Assembly (NCBI GenBank): GCA_964447525.1
Contig: CAYUSU010000009.1
Location: 1 to 35,943, forward strand
Source: JAFGDH01 sp964447525
GTDB lineage: Archaea; Aenigmatarchaeota; Aenigmatarchaeia; QMZP01; QMZT01
Direction: 5' to 3'
DNA length: 35,943 nucleotides
Both the position numbers and the translations under genes were made by a program. A model generated the notes under the pieces. That model did no database searches. It was not told the origin of the DNA and was given only the letters and a program-made list of their open reading frames with translations. This document shows, one piece after another, positions 1 to 6,973 of the stretch (its first letter is position 1; the number at the start of each line of letters is the position of its first letter).

Positions 1-2
1 AC

Positions 3-80
3 ACTACCAAACGTCTCCTCGGAGAAAAGAAACAGAAAGGCCTCGGCGGTTTTCTTAAGAAAGTTGCAGGTAAATCATAA
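3..80 (+). CDS. C-terminal end of a truncated gene (hypothetical)
   Basis: An open frame enters from the left edge and stops at TAA 78-80. The 25 visible residues are rich in Lys and Gly (for example GLGGFLKKVAGKS), which fits a basic protein tail. The other two forward frames give less plausible composition. The end overlaps by six bases the stop of the convergent gene on the minus strand. There is too little to name a family, and the coding call itself rests only on composition and the tidy convergent junction. Confidence 0.35.
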   Translation, partial: TTKRLLGEKKQKGLGGFLKKVAGKS

Positions 81-380
81 AGAGTGTCTTTTCTTGCTTG
101 TTGTCATTGCATCAAACACATCTCCAATGGTTTCATGAGGATATTCTCCGACAACAGTGTTGTCTAATGCAAGTTTAATTAAATATTTTGAACCTATTGT
201 AATATCATTGTTTAATGATCGTTCAAGTAATTTTCTTATTAAAGGTTTTGATGCACCATTTAAATAACCCATTAAATCCCAGCACCCGCCACTGCAAACT
301 GGAACAGCTTTAGGCCTTTTGTCATCTCTTAACAAAATGAATCCTGCGTATAATGGTTCAATGCTTTTTAATTTTGCCAT
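75..380 (-). CDS. hypothetical protein, 101 aa
   Basis: I do not recognise this protein. I take the ATG at 380 (protein starts MAKLKSIEPLY) rather than a TTG five codons upstream, because the ATG is the first conventional start. It follows an AT-rich stretch containing a TTAAAAAG box about 25 bases upstream, as expected for a leaderless archaeal promoter. No signal peptide or membrane segment is visible. It has two close cysteines (CSGGC, near residue 30) and otherwise looks like a small soluble helical protein. It is convergent with the truncated gene at the left edge. Confidence 0.6.
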   Translation of the reverse strand: MAKLKSIEPLYAGFILLRDDKRPKAVPVCSGGCWDLMGYLNGASKPLIRKLLERSLNNDITIGSKYLIKLALDNTVVGEYPHETIGDVFDAMTTSKKRHSL

Positions 381-424
381 AAAATAAAAAAACAAATAAT
401 CTTTTTAAGTGTTAAATCAGTAGA

Positions 425-985
425 TCAAACTTCTTTGACCATAATCAGATGATCCATCTTGGTCCCGAAGTGGTCGATTTCGCCTGGTATCTGGCCGACC
501 ACGCGGAAGCCACACTTGTTCTGGTAGACGTGAAGGGCCCTGTCGTTTCCTGCGACCAGACTTATCTTGAACAGGGAAAGACCAAGTTCCTTCTTCCCTA
601 GCTTCACTAATGTGTTGATCAGTTCCGTCCCCACACCAAGGTCGCGGAACTGCTTCCGGAGTGAAAGTCCTATGTAGCCGACGTGTCTGCTTTTTTCCAT
701 CTGTTCGCGAACAAGGTTGCCGCTGCCCATGATATTCTTCCCGCTTTCGACCACGAGGTATATCATGTTCTTCAGTTCGCATTTCTTGAAGACGCTGTTC
801 ATGAAATCTATCTCTTCAAATTTGGAGAACTTTCTGGACTTCCCTATTTTTGCCTTTTCGGATATCAGGGCGTTCATGTGATCGAGCAGATCATCGAGAT
901 CTTCCCATTTAGGGTAGCGGAGAATAACGGATTTATTTTTCACTTTGAATCTTTTCACAACCTTTCCCGGAATAAAATTGGTCAT
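425..985 (-). CDS. GNAT family N-acetyltransferase
   Basis: A 186-residue protein with the GNAT fold pattern. A central beta strand (HVGYIGLSL, about residues 101-109) runs into the acetyl-CoA pyrophosphate-binding loop RKQFRDLGVGTELI, which matches the family motif Q/R-x-x-G-x-G/A. After this come the usual helix and the late N-x-R-A-x-x-x-Y-x-x-x-G-F element (NDRALHVYQNKCGF). The length is normal for a one-domain GNAT. The acceptor substrate cannot be told from sequence; related archaeal proteins acetylate protein N-termini, polyamines or small amines. The start at 985 is preceded by a TTAAAAG-type box. It is probably transcribed alone or with the secreted protein gene upstream on the same strand. 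Confidence 0.85.
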   Translation of the reverse strand: MTNFIPGKVVKRFKVKNKSVILRYPKWEDLDDLLDHMNALISEKAKIGKSRKFSKFEEIDFMNSVFKKCELKNMIYLVVESGKNIMGSGNLVREQMEKSRHVGYIGLSLRKQFRDLGVGTELINTLVKLGKKELGLSLFKISLVAGNDRALHVYQNKCGFRVVGQIPGEIDHFGTKMDHLIMVKEV

Positions 986-1019
986 GATTAAAAAAAGGGA
1001 ATCTGCTTTTAATAATTAC

Positions 1020-1541
1020 CTACCTGATTCCGCCTATATCTTTGGCCATGGAATTCAGGTCTATCGTGCCTGAAACGGCATTTCTGAATATTTCATCAGT
1101 TCCGGTTCTTATGAACGTTCTCGTCTTCCCGCCGGGATTATCCGGGTCATCATAATCCGCACCGATGTTCATGTTGTCAATGCTCGGTTCCATTTCCGTC
1201 CCGGTCGGATAACCGTCTATCAGATATATCTTGATTTCGGAATTTTTCCCTTCAGCGAAAATCCTGAAAAACCTGCGGTCGAACTCGTTCTTTCCCGTAA
1301 CTTCCCTTGTTACCCTGAGCCCGCGCGGGTTTCTGATCAGTTCCTTGTATACATTATCGAAAAATTCGTAATCCCCTCCTGCTTTTTTACCCAGTTGGAG
1401 GAAATACTTGTTATAAATTTTTTTCATGAAGCAGTATCCATCTTCCCCATCCATCACGATCGGGTCCCCCGCGATGGCGCTGGATGATAATGCCAGGAAC
1501 AGCGGGAGGATCACCGATGAAAATATTCTCTTGTAAATCAT
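1020..1541 (-). CDS. secreted hypothetical protein
   Basis: A 173-residue protein that begins with a clear Sec signal peptide: basic MIYKR, a hydrophobic core and a small-residue stretch, with likely cleavage after SSAIA-G near residue 25. The mature part is hydrophilic and has a single cysteine soon after cleavage (GYCFMKK). It ends with no transmembrane anchor, so it is likely released or bound at the surface. I do not recognise the family. It ends in TAG and is followed at 34 bases by the GNAT gene on the same strand. It is divergent from the Bat-type regulator at 1653, and the shared intergenic region is about 110 bases. Confidence 0.7.
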   Translation of the reverse strand: MIYKRIFSSVILPLFLALSSSAIAGDPIVMDGEDGYCFMKKIYNKYFLQLGKKAGGDYEFFDNVYKELIRNPRGLRVTREVTGKNEFDRRFFRIFAEGKNSEIKIYLIDGYPTGTEMEPSIDNMNIGADYDDPDNPGGKTRTFIRTGTDEIFRNAVSGTIDLNSMAKDIGGIR

Positions 1542-1623
1542 GATACCACTGCTTGAAAATTGGAGAAAAAACTTTTAATCACTTCGTTTTCCAAGAATCA
1601 GATGTTTAGATATCAGAAAACCG

Positions 1624-1632
1624 CTTTTAAAT
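1624..1632 (+). promoter_or_regulatory. TATA box of the Bat-type regulator gene
   Basis: The sequence cttttaaat lies about 25 bases upstream of the ATG at 1653. This is the spacing expected if transcription starts at or next to the start codon (leaderless mRNA). It supports the ATG at 1653 over the ATG at 1560, which would put this box inside the coding sequence. Confidence 0.5.
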
Positions 1633-1652
1633 CTTTCTCCCAACATCTAAAC

Positions 1653-2273
1653 ATGCCTTTATACAGATTGAAATATCATCACGACTGCTGGTCGAATCCT
1701 GCGGAGAAGATACCCGAATCCAGGATAACCTTTAGCAGCATTTTCAGGTATGATCAGCATTCGATGGCGGGGCTTTTTTCCGTTAAGGGGACGGAAGCCG
1801 AGAAGAAAAGGATATTCGACGCAATCAGGAATGGTCCGGGCGTCCGGATTATAAAAAGAAAGGGTGATCATTTTTTCATAGTTTCTTGGGACGACCATGC
1901 GGCATTCCAGAATTTCTATTACATGGGATGCGTCCCATTCCCGAACATTTCCATAAACGGCGGAATAGAAGAAATAAAGATATTCGGCTTCAGTCAAAAG
2001 AATCTCAAAGAATCGATAAAATTCTTTGTTGAGTCCATGAACGATTTCAAGATAATTGAAAAAAAGGAGATACCTTTCAGCAATTTCGGGCTCAGCTTCA
2101 AGGAAAAGGAAGCCTTTGATCTTGCAAATTCCAGTGGGTATTTCGAGATACCGAGGAAAACCACGCTCGATGAATTGGCGTCTTCGCTGGGAATAGGGAA
2201 AAGCGCATTTGAAGAACGTATAAGGAAGGCCCAGATAAAGATGGTCAGGGCATATTCTACTCTTTCGGTTTGA
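1653..2273 (+). CDS. Bat-type (bacterio-opsin activator-like) HTH transcriptional regulator
   Basis: The C-terminal 50-60 residues are a typical HTH_10 (bacterio-opsin activator) DNA-binding domain. LSFKEKEAFDLANSSGYFEIPRK-type sequence is followed by TTLDELASSLGIGKSAFEERIRKA, the 'PRKTTLEELA..LGISKSA' signature. The N-terminal 140 residues are a ligand- or protein-binding module of the kind found in haloarchaeal Bat paralogs, without a recognisable PAS or GAF motif. The frame is open from 1560, but the start at 1653 (206 residues, MPLYRLKYHHD) is favoured by the TATA box just upstream. The regulated genes are unknown; the divergent secreted protein gene is the nearest candidate. The family call is strong, the target inference weak. 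Confidence 0.85.
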   Translation: MPLYRLKYHHDCWSNPAEKIPESRITFSSIFRYDQHSMAGLFSVKGTEAEKKRIFDAIRNGPGVRIIKRKGDHFFIVSWDDHAAFQNFYYMGCVPFPNISINGGIEEIKIFGFSQKNLKESIKFFVESMNDFKIIEKKEIPFSNFGLSFKEKEAFDLANSSGYFEIPRKTTLDELASSLGIGKSAFEERIRKAQIKMVRAYSTLSV

Positions 2274-2298
2274 ATCAGGAAATTTCAATCCTTCTTCA

Positions 2299-2523
2299 CT
2301 AAGAACCTTCTTCAATTTTGTATCCTTTGCCTTTCAGAAATTCGATGCTTTCCTGGCTTAGTCCCGGCTCAACAACACCGAACTTCAATTCCTTGTTCTA
2401 TGCGGTGTACCTTTGCATTTTCATGTCAATATTTATCCCGTCATTCCCGAGGCATTCGGTTATTGCACTTACCGCATCCAATAGGTCATCGGCATTCGAT
2501 ATCAGATAATTTTTGAAATTCAT
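2299..2523 (-). pseudogene. small gene interrupted by an in-frame TAG (or amber read-through)
   Basis: Reading from the ATG at 2523, an open frame runs 41 codons, meets TAG at 2398-2400, and continues in the same frame for 32 more sensible codons to a second TAG at 2299-2301. A purine-rich GGGG element precedes the ATG. The part after the internal TAG contains VVEPGLSQESIEFLKGKGYKI, which resembles the end of the neighbouring gene (LYPGLSERGLGYLRGCRKFKI), so the downstream half looks like real protein. It is the third gene of an operon running from 3303. TAG serves as the ordinary stop of several other genes here (for example at 1020, 14422, 26788 and 32128). A nonsense mutation or sequencing error is therefore likelier than genome-wide recoding. 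Confidence 0.55.
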
Positions 2524-2536
2524 TAAAACATCCCCT

Positions 2537-2791
2537 TCAACTAAGATAAATATCGCGAACATTTTCGGATAATTTTTCTATTTTAAATTTCCTGCAACCC
2601 CTGAGATAACCCAATCCCCTTTCGCTGAGTCCGGGGTAGAGAACAATGAAATCGGAATCACAATCATTACATAAACAACTTATTGTTCCATCCCATCTGA
2701 AGAAATTGCCAACTGAATGCGATTTTATTATTTCTTCTACTTCTTTTGTTGTCTTGTTTTTCCATTTGATTTCATACCTTACAACTTTCAT
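2537..2791 (-). CDS. hypothetical protein, paralog-like partner of its neighbours
   Basis: Small soluble protein. Two starts are possible, ATG at 2797 or ATG at 2791. The second gives an ATGA overlap with the stop of the upstream gene and 84 residues, and I prefer it for translational coupling. The middle holds a cysteine cluster (CLCNDC) that could bind a metal. The end contains YPGLSERGLGYLRG, a motif repeated in diverged form in the genes on both sides (PGLSQESIEFLKG downstream; PEQLSESAKDLARLK upstream). I do not recognise the family. The three genes look like one operon of related small proteins. Confidence 0.65.
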   Translation of the reverse strand: MKVVRYEIKWKNKTTKEVEEIIKSHSVGNFFRWDGTISCLCNDCDSDFIVLYPGLSERGLGYLRGCRKFKIEKLSENVRDIYLS

Positions 2792-3303
2792 ATCCATTTC
2801 AATCTTTCCTTATCCTCTCCGAGCAATGACAATATTTGATATCCTTTAATAGAGTTTATCCATATACTTTTTTCAATCGGTTCTGTCATTTCTCTCATCT
2901 TATACCCCAATTTATTCATGCATTCAATTTTTGTGCTAGTTTCAGATATTATCTTCGGATCAATGCTCAATACAGATACACAACTTTCATCGGGTACTTT
3001 TCTTATCATCAACTTACAATCTTTGTGGATTTTGATTCCCGAATGTTTCAGGCGTGCAAGATCTTTGGCAGATTCAGATAGTTGCTCTGGATCAAAATCT
3101 ATCCATTTTATCCCCAGGTAATCGCATTTTTCAATGAAATCGTTTATTTTCATCCTATTACATCCAAAGCATTTTGTCATATCATTGACCGTGTTTTCGA
3201 TGTCTTTGCAATTCGATACAATATAAATATTGTTCGTTTCGCTGTAACCTCTAATGAAACCATCAGGCCTCCCTTTTTCATCGATAACCTTGTATGTTGC
3301 CAT
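2788..3303 (-). CDS. hypothetical protein, first gene of a three-gene operon
   Basis: A 171-residue soluble protein starting MATYKVIDEKGRPDG. It is rich in scattered cysteines (CKDI, CFGC, CDYL, CKLM, CVSV, CMNK), including one CxxC pair near residue 45 that could coordinate a metal. It contains QLSESAKDLARLKHSGIKIHK, which resembles a conserved segment in the two downstream genes. It overlaps the next gene by four to ten bases, so the two are co-translated. It is divergent from the 62-residue gene at 3399, and the gap between them holds a perfect 14-base palindrome. No family is recognised. Confidence 0.65.
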   Translation of the reverse strand: MATYKVIDEKGRPDGFIRGYSETNNIYIVSNCKDIENTVNDMTKCFGCNRMKINDFIEKCDYLGIKWIDFDPEQLSESAKDLARLKHSGIKIHKDCKLMIRKVPDESCVSVLSIDPKIISETSTKIECMNKLGYKMREMTEPIEKSIWINSIKGYQILSLLGEDKERLKWI

Positions 3304-3349
3304 TTAATCACAATTGAATGGTAACAAAATCCTGATTAATATTGAAAAC

Positions 3350-3363
3350 CCGCACATGTGCGG
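3350..3363. promoter_or_regulatory. perfect 14-base palindrome in a divergent promoter region
   Basis: The sequence ccgcacatgtgcgg is its own reverse complement. It is markedly GC-rich inside an AT-rich gap between two divergent genes (starts at 3303 and 3399). It lies 46 bases from one start and 36 bases from the other. A homodimeric repressor or activator could bind here and control both directions. There is no loop and no T-run, so a transcription terminator is less likely. The role is inferred. Confidence 0.4.
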
Positions 3364-3398
3364 ACAATGAATAATTGTTCATTTATAATGTTTTTATC

Positions 3399-3587
3399 AT
3401 GAAGAAGAGGTATGTTGATCCGGAGGATTTAGGGAAAGGATATATCGATCCGAAAGATTCTGATGTTGTAATGAGAAAATATGAAAAACCACGTTTCAGA
3501 ATTATCAAGCCAGTTCAGGTGGAAACGACAACAACATCTACTTCCGCTTCAAGCAAGAGAATAAAAATCCCGGAAGAAGATGATTAA
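3399..3587 (+). CDS. hypothetical small protein, 62 aa
   Basis: A small hydrophilic protein beginning MKKRYVDPEDLGKGYIDPKDSD. The two near-copies of YVDPEDLGKG and YIDPKDSD suggest a short internal duplication. A Thr/Ser-rich linker (TTTTSTSASS) leads to an acidic tail. The low-complexity middle and charged ends suggest a largely disordered protein. The start is the ATG at 3399; a TTG eight codons upstream is also in frame but would fall close to the TATA-like sequence tttataat. No family is recognised. It is divergent from the three-gene operon across the palindrome at 3350. Confidence 0.55.
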   Translation: MKKRYVDPEDLGKGYIDPKDSDVVMRKYEKPRFRIIKPVQVETTTTSTSASSKRIKIPEEDD

Positions 3588-3600
3588 CTCTTGATATAGT

Positions 3601-4878
3601 TTACGGTTTCCATCTCAGCATGGTCCTCGGGAAGGAAATGGCATCCTTTATGTTGTCGAGACCGCATATCCATGCGACCACCCTTTCCACTCCGACTCCG
3701 TAACCTGAATGAGGGGCGCTTCCGAACTTTCGCAGGTCGAAATACCAGTCGTAGTTTTTAGGGTCTTCCCCGTCCTTCTTCAGCCTTTTTTCCATGTCCT
3801 TGACATCCAGGCTTCTTTCGGAACCACCGACTATCTCGCAATATCCTTCCGGTGCGAGCATATCGAAGCACAATGCTCCCTTCGAATCTTTCGGATCGGA
3901 CGGTTTGTAGAATGCCATTATCTCGACTGGGTAATGAGTGACCACGACCGGACATCCGAAATGGTTGGCTATCTTCTCTTCTTCCTTCGTTCGAAGGTCC
4001 TTACCCCACGGTATCTTCATCTTGTATTTTTCATTGATCAGCTTAAGCGCTTCCTCGTATTTGATTGTCGGATATTCGACTTTTGCATAATGTTCCAGAA
4101 GCTTGATGTCTCTCCCAAGCAACTCGATCTCCTTTTTGTTGTGTTTGAGAACTTCCTGAATTATGAATCTTATCTCGTCTTTCGCCACTTCAGTCACTTC
4201 GTCCAGTTTCATCCAGGCGGCTTCCATCTCTGCCATCCAGAATTCGGCGAGATGGCGTGACGTTTTCGAACGCTCCGCACGGAACGTGGGTGACATGTCG
4301 TAAATCTTTTCCAAAGCGAACACCGCCGCTTCGGCATACAACTGCCATGACTGTGACAGATAAGTAACTTCGTCGAAATATTTTACCTCGAAGAGCGTTG
4401 ATCCGCCTTCGCACTGCGATGGCTGGAATATCGGCGGATCGAATTCATAGTATCCCCTGTCCCTGAAAAATTTGTGAATCGCTCCCACTACCGTGCTCCT
4501 GATTTTCATTGCGGCAACAAGTTTTCTTGATCTTATCCACAAATGTCGATTGTCTAATAAGAATTCTGGTGACTGGTCCTTGGTGATGGGATACCTCTCG
4601 GCGATCTGCACAGGCTCAACGCTTTCTATCTTTATTTCATATCCCGTCGGGGCGCGGTCGTCTTTCGTTACCTTTCCTTTGATCACGACCGATGATTCCA
4701 TCATTAGGTCCTTCGCTTTCTGGAAGTCCTTATGATCTTCCTTGATCGTGCACTGGACGACATCATTCGAGTCTCTAATAATTATGAATACGATATCCTT
4801 GCTTTCTCTCTTTCTCCATACCCATCCTTTGATCTCAAGGGATTTCCCAACCGAATTTGGTACCTTGTCAATATTCAT
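3601..4878 (-). CDS. asnS: asparaginyl-tRNA synthetase
   Basis: Class II aminoacyl-tRNA synthetase of 425 residues, the normal length for archaeal AsnRS. It attaches asparagine to tRNA-Asn in the cytoplasm. The N-terminal 90 residues are the OB-fold anticodon-binding domain (EIKGWVWRKRESKDIVFIII). Motif 2 is FRAERSKTSRHLAEFWMAEME, about residues 199-219. Motif 3 is GYGVGVERVVAW, about 392-403. The QPSQCEGGSTLFEV segment is the AsnRS counterpart of the amino-acid pocket. The ATG at 4878 is preceded by GGTG and a TATAAAA box near 4894-4900. An AspRS gene lies about 2 kb away. Having both enzymes suggests direct Asn-tRNA formation rather than transamidation; this is an inference, since gatB is not in view. 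Confidence 0.95.
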   Translation of the reverse strand: MNIDKVPNSVGKSLEIKGWVWRKRESKDIVFIIIRDSNDVVQCTIKEDHKDFQKAKDLMMESSVVIKGKVTKDDRAPTGYEIKIESVEPVQIAERYPITKDQSPEFLLDNRHLWIRSRKLVAAMKIRSTVVGAIHKFFRDRGYYEFDPPIFQPSQCEGGSTLFEVKYFDEVTYLSQSWQLYAEAAVFALEKIYDMSPTFRAERSKTSRHLAEFWMAEMEAAWMKLDEVTEVAKDEIRFIIQEVLKHNKKEIELLGRDIKLLEHYAKVEYPTIKYEEALKLINEKYKMKIPWGKDLRTKEEEKIANHFGCPVVVTHYPVEIMAFYKPSDPKDSKGALCFDMLAPEGYCEIVGGSERSLDVKDMEKRLKKDGEDPKNYDWYFDLRKFGSAPHSGYGVGVERVVAWICGLDNIKDAISFPRTMLRWKP

Positions 4879-4911
4879 TCAAACACCTTTAGTTAATTTT
4901 ATACTGATAGT

Positions 4912-5562
4912 TTAAAAATTTGCGGCGAATATATCCACCTCTTTCACCTTGTCACCGAAGGCGTATGTGAGTATGTCTCCCATGCCGTGGTAAGGCATTT
5001 GCAGGGACAACGTGTGATAATCTTCCCCCTCTCCTCCTATGGAAACATCTATGACGTCGCTGCCTTTGTATTTCATCCCGTGTATGAATATCTTCTCTAT
5101 TTCGTTTTCCATGCTCGATTCCAGCGGGAATGGAGGGCACGTTCCGTATTCCATGTTGGCGGGATAAATCCCATTGTTGTCCATTCCTCTTACGATGCTC
5201 GTCATGCTGGGGAATGACTGTTTCTTTTCATCATAAGTGGTTACTCCCGTCTCATCGAACATCCTTCTTATGTCCTTCCTGTGGATGCGTTTGTCCAATT
5301 CAGGGAAAACGAAACCGAAAAATTTATTTATCTTGTCACCGTTCAGACATATTTTAAGATAAACAGCCTTGACTACCCTGTCAGGCGTCCATAGTTTTTC
5401 TCTCTGCGTTTCGTTCAGCAGATCAGCCTTTTCGTGACACGTATCCGTTGCTCTGGGATGCCTTACCAGTTCCATATCTATCCCAAGCTTCTTCCCTATT
5501 TCCGGGACGTAATGCCGTTCCGGGTGGAGTGCCTCGTAAATTTCAGCATATTTTGAACTCAT
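4912..5562 (-). CDS. hypothetical protein, possibly a YbaK/ProX-like aminoacyl-tRNA deacylase
   Basis: About 216 residues from the ATG at 5562 (MSSKYAEIYEALH). A longer frame starts at 5643 but would overlap the divergent Lrp promoter, so I reject it. The layout recalls YbaK/ProX editing domains, which hydrolyse mischarged tRNA. There is an early VVKAVYLK strand with the family's conserved lysine, a middle SMTSIVRGM-x4-GIYP turn, and a GTCPPFPLESS segment where family members have a conserved G-x-x-P-F-G-like loop. Then comes VIDVSIGGEGEDYHTLSL, like the late core strands. The match is by pattern only and may be wrong. It lies directly upstream of asnS on the same strand, so a link to tRNA charging fidelity is plausible but inferred. 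Confidence 0.45.
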   Translation of the reverse strand: MSSKYAEIYEALHPERHYVPEIGKKLGIDMELVRHPRATDTCHEKADLLNETQREKLWTPDRVVKAVYLKICLNGDKINKFFGFVFPELDKRIHRKDIRRMFDETGVTTYDEKKQSFPSMTSIVRGMDNNGIYPANMEYGTCPPFPLESSMENEIEKIFIHGMKYKGSDVIDVSIGGEGEDYHTLSLQMPYHGMGDILTYAFGDKVKEVDIFAANF

Positions 5563-5646
5563 TCTTTCACTGTTCTTTCCTAATGGGAGGTTATGATATA
5601 AAATTATTCCCGAAATTATCGTAATTTTGTCAAAAATAGTCAAATA

Positions 5647-5652
5647 TTTATA
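5647..5652 (+). promoter_or_regulatory. TATA box of the Lrp/AsnC regulator gene
   Basis: tttata lies about 26 bases upstream of the ATG at 5676, which indicates a leaderless transcript. The region is shared with the divergent gene starting at 5562. An Lrp-family protein often represses its own promoter, so the surrounding AT-rich stretch 5600-5675 is a likely autoregulatory site (inferred). Confidence 0.5.
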
Positions 5653-5675
5653 TTAATTTTAGTAAATATTACATT

Positions 5676-6140
5676 ATGACTTCCAAATTAGACAAAAAAG
5701 ATCTGGAAATTCTGCGGGAAATCCAGAAAGACTGCAAACAGTCGTCCAAACGAATGTCCAAGAAACTGCGAACACCGATCACCACGATTTATTCCAAGAT
5801 CAAGCGAATGGAGGAATTGGGAATCATCAATGGATATAACGCCGTCGTATCAGGAAAGAAACTGGGGAAGGGCGTGACTGCTTTCGTTCTAGTTTCATTT
5901 CACAAGGAACGCGACCTCTCACAAAAGGGAATGTCCAAGGAGATCGCGAAGCTGAAACAGATACAGGAAGTCCATATAATAACCGGAGACTGGGACCTGA
6001 TCGTAAAGGTGAAAGAAGCGAATGTTGAATCCCTCGGTAACTTCGTGACAGAATCCCTCCGCGCGATCAAGGGGGTGGATAAGACGCTTTCATTGATCGT
6101 ATACCATACAGAGAAAGAGACGCAGGAGATTATGATCTGA
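5676..6140 (+). CDS. Lrp/AsnC family transcriptional regulator
   Basis: A 154-residue protein with the two-domain Lrp/AsnC architecture. The N-terminal winged HTH (LDKKDLEILREIQKDCKQSS, then a recognition helix around TPITTIYSKIKRMEELGII) is followed by a RAM/ligand-binding domain (ITGDWDLIVKVKEANVESLGNFV). The GDWDLIVKV strand is typical of the amino-acid sensing domain. It lies between asnS and aspS, so a role in sensing Asp or Asn and tuning these charging genes is attractive. That is inference from position; the effector is not readable. Its stop abuts the stop of the convergent gene at 6141. Confidence 0.92.
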   Translation: MTSKLDKKDLEILREIQKDCKQSSKRMSKKLRTPITTIYSKIKRMEELGIINGYNAVVSGKKLGKGVTAFVLVSFHKERDLSQKGMSKEIAKLKQIQEVHIITGDWDLIVKVKEANVESLGNFVTESLRAIKGVDKTLSLIVYHTEKETQEIMI

Positions 6141-6884
6141 TCATTTTTTCTTGAAAACAACTAAATAGTTGTTACAATCGGAAGCTTTCATCATATAATC
6201 TTTCTTTTGTAAAGGAAGATGCTGTGAAACAGACTGCATGTAGAAATCATTTTCCACGTCACCCAGATCAACCCCGAAATCTATCTGCTGTACGACCAAA
6301 CCTTCGTGGTTCAGGCACGAACTCCACCATATTGCCCTTTTCTCGATTTCTAAATCATCGACCTCTGGCATCAGATTGGCGTATATTATGTCGAATTTTT
6401 CTTCCCCGAGGTTTTCCATTATTCTGACGTCAGGGCATCTCTCTTTTGCGATCACTGACAGCGCTTCGTTGGGGTGAATACCAACCAGACTTATTTTATC
6501 CCCATATTTTTTCCTTGTGCAATATAAACTCAGACCGGTTCTTACCATGTCGTCCGCAACGGCAGGAACTTTGTTCAAATCCTGTAATTTAAAGTCTATG
6601 TATCCAAAAAGCTTGTCGAGGAATATCACTATAGGTAGGTATTGTGTTTTTAACATGGTGAAATCCCATTCCGCGTTGAAATATCTCCCCATTTCTGGTT
6701 TTTTTTGTAAAAGTTTTTGTATATCTGACGGGTCTTTTAAATCCTTTGAAAATTCCATTGATTTTTCGAGTTCCTTTTCCCAGTCAGATTTTCTGTCCCC
6801 AATCATATCAGGATGAAAACCTATTTCAGCGAGCGTATCCATTATGAATTTCCCATGTTTTAGCTGGTTTAGCTTCTGGTTCAT
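6141..6884 (-). CDS. hypothetical protein, possible methyltransferase-like Rossmann fold
   Basis: A 247-residue soluble protein. The N-terminal half is helical and charged. The C-terminal half has alternating strands resembling the later part of a class I SAM-methyltransferase core: ISLVGIHPNEALSVIAKERCP, FDIIYANLMPEVDDLE, CLNHEGLVVQQIDFG. The glycine-rich motif I expected just before it is not evident (VPAVADDMVRTGLSLY stands in its place), so SAM binding is doubtful. The start at 6884 follows a TTTAAAT box about 26 bases upstream. The gene is convergent with the Lrp regulator, with no gap between stops, and divergent from aspS. Confidence 0.6.
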   Translation of the reverse strand: MNQKLNQLKHGKFIMDTLAEIGFHPDMIGDRKSDWEKELEKSMEFSKDLKDPSDIQKLLQKKPEMGRYFNAEWDFTMLKTQYLPIVIFLDKLFGYIDFKLQDLNKVPAVADDMVRTGLSLYCTRKKYGDKISLVGIHPNEALSVIAKERCPDVRIMENLGEEKFDIIYANLMPEVDDLEIEKRAIWWSSCLNHEGLVVQQIDFGVDLGDVENDFYMQSVSQHLPLQKKDYMMKASDCNNYLVVFKKK

Positions 6885-6973
6885 GGAAGAGTGTTGGTAA
6901 AAAATAATTTAAACTTGGAGTGATACTAGCTTCCTAGTAAACATTAATAAACATTCCCATTAAGAGATTGTAT

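Noticed and set aside
1659..2315. Minus-strand 218-codon frame opposite the Bat-type regulator
   Set aside because: The plus-strand frame has a recognisable HTH_10 domain and a TATA box; the antisense frame has no family features.
2318..2509. Plus-strand frame over the TAG-interrupted gene
   Set aside because: Its composition is that of an antisense shadow, and the minus-strand frame has a ribosome binding site and similarity to its neighbours.
2299..2523. Genome-wide TAG recoding (pyrrolysine or amber suppression)
   Set aside because: Several intact genes in the window end in TAG without sensible continuation, so TAG is an ordinary stop here; only local read-through remains possible.
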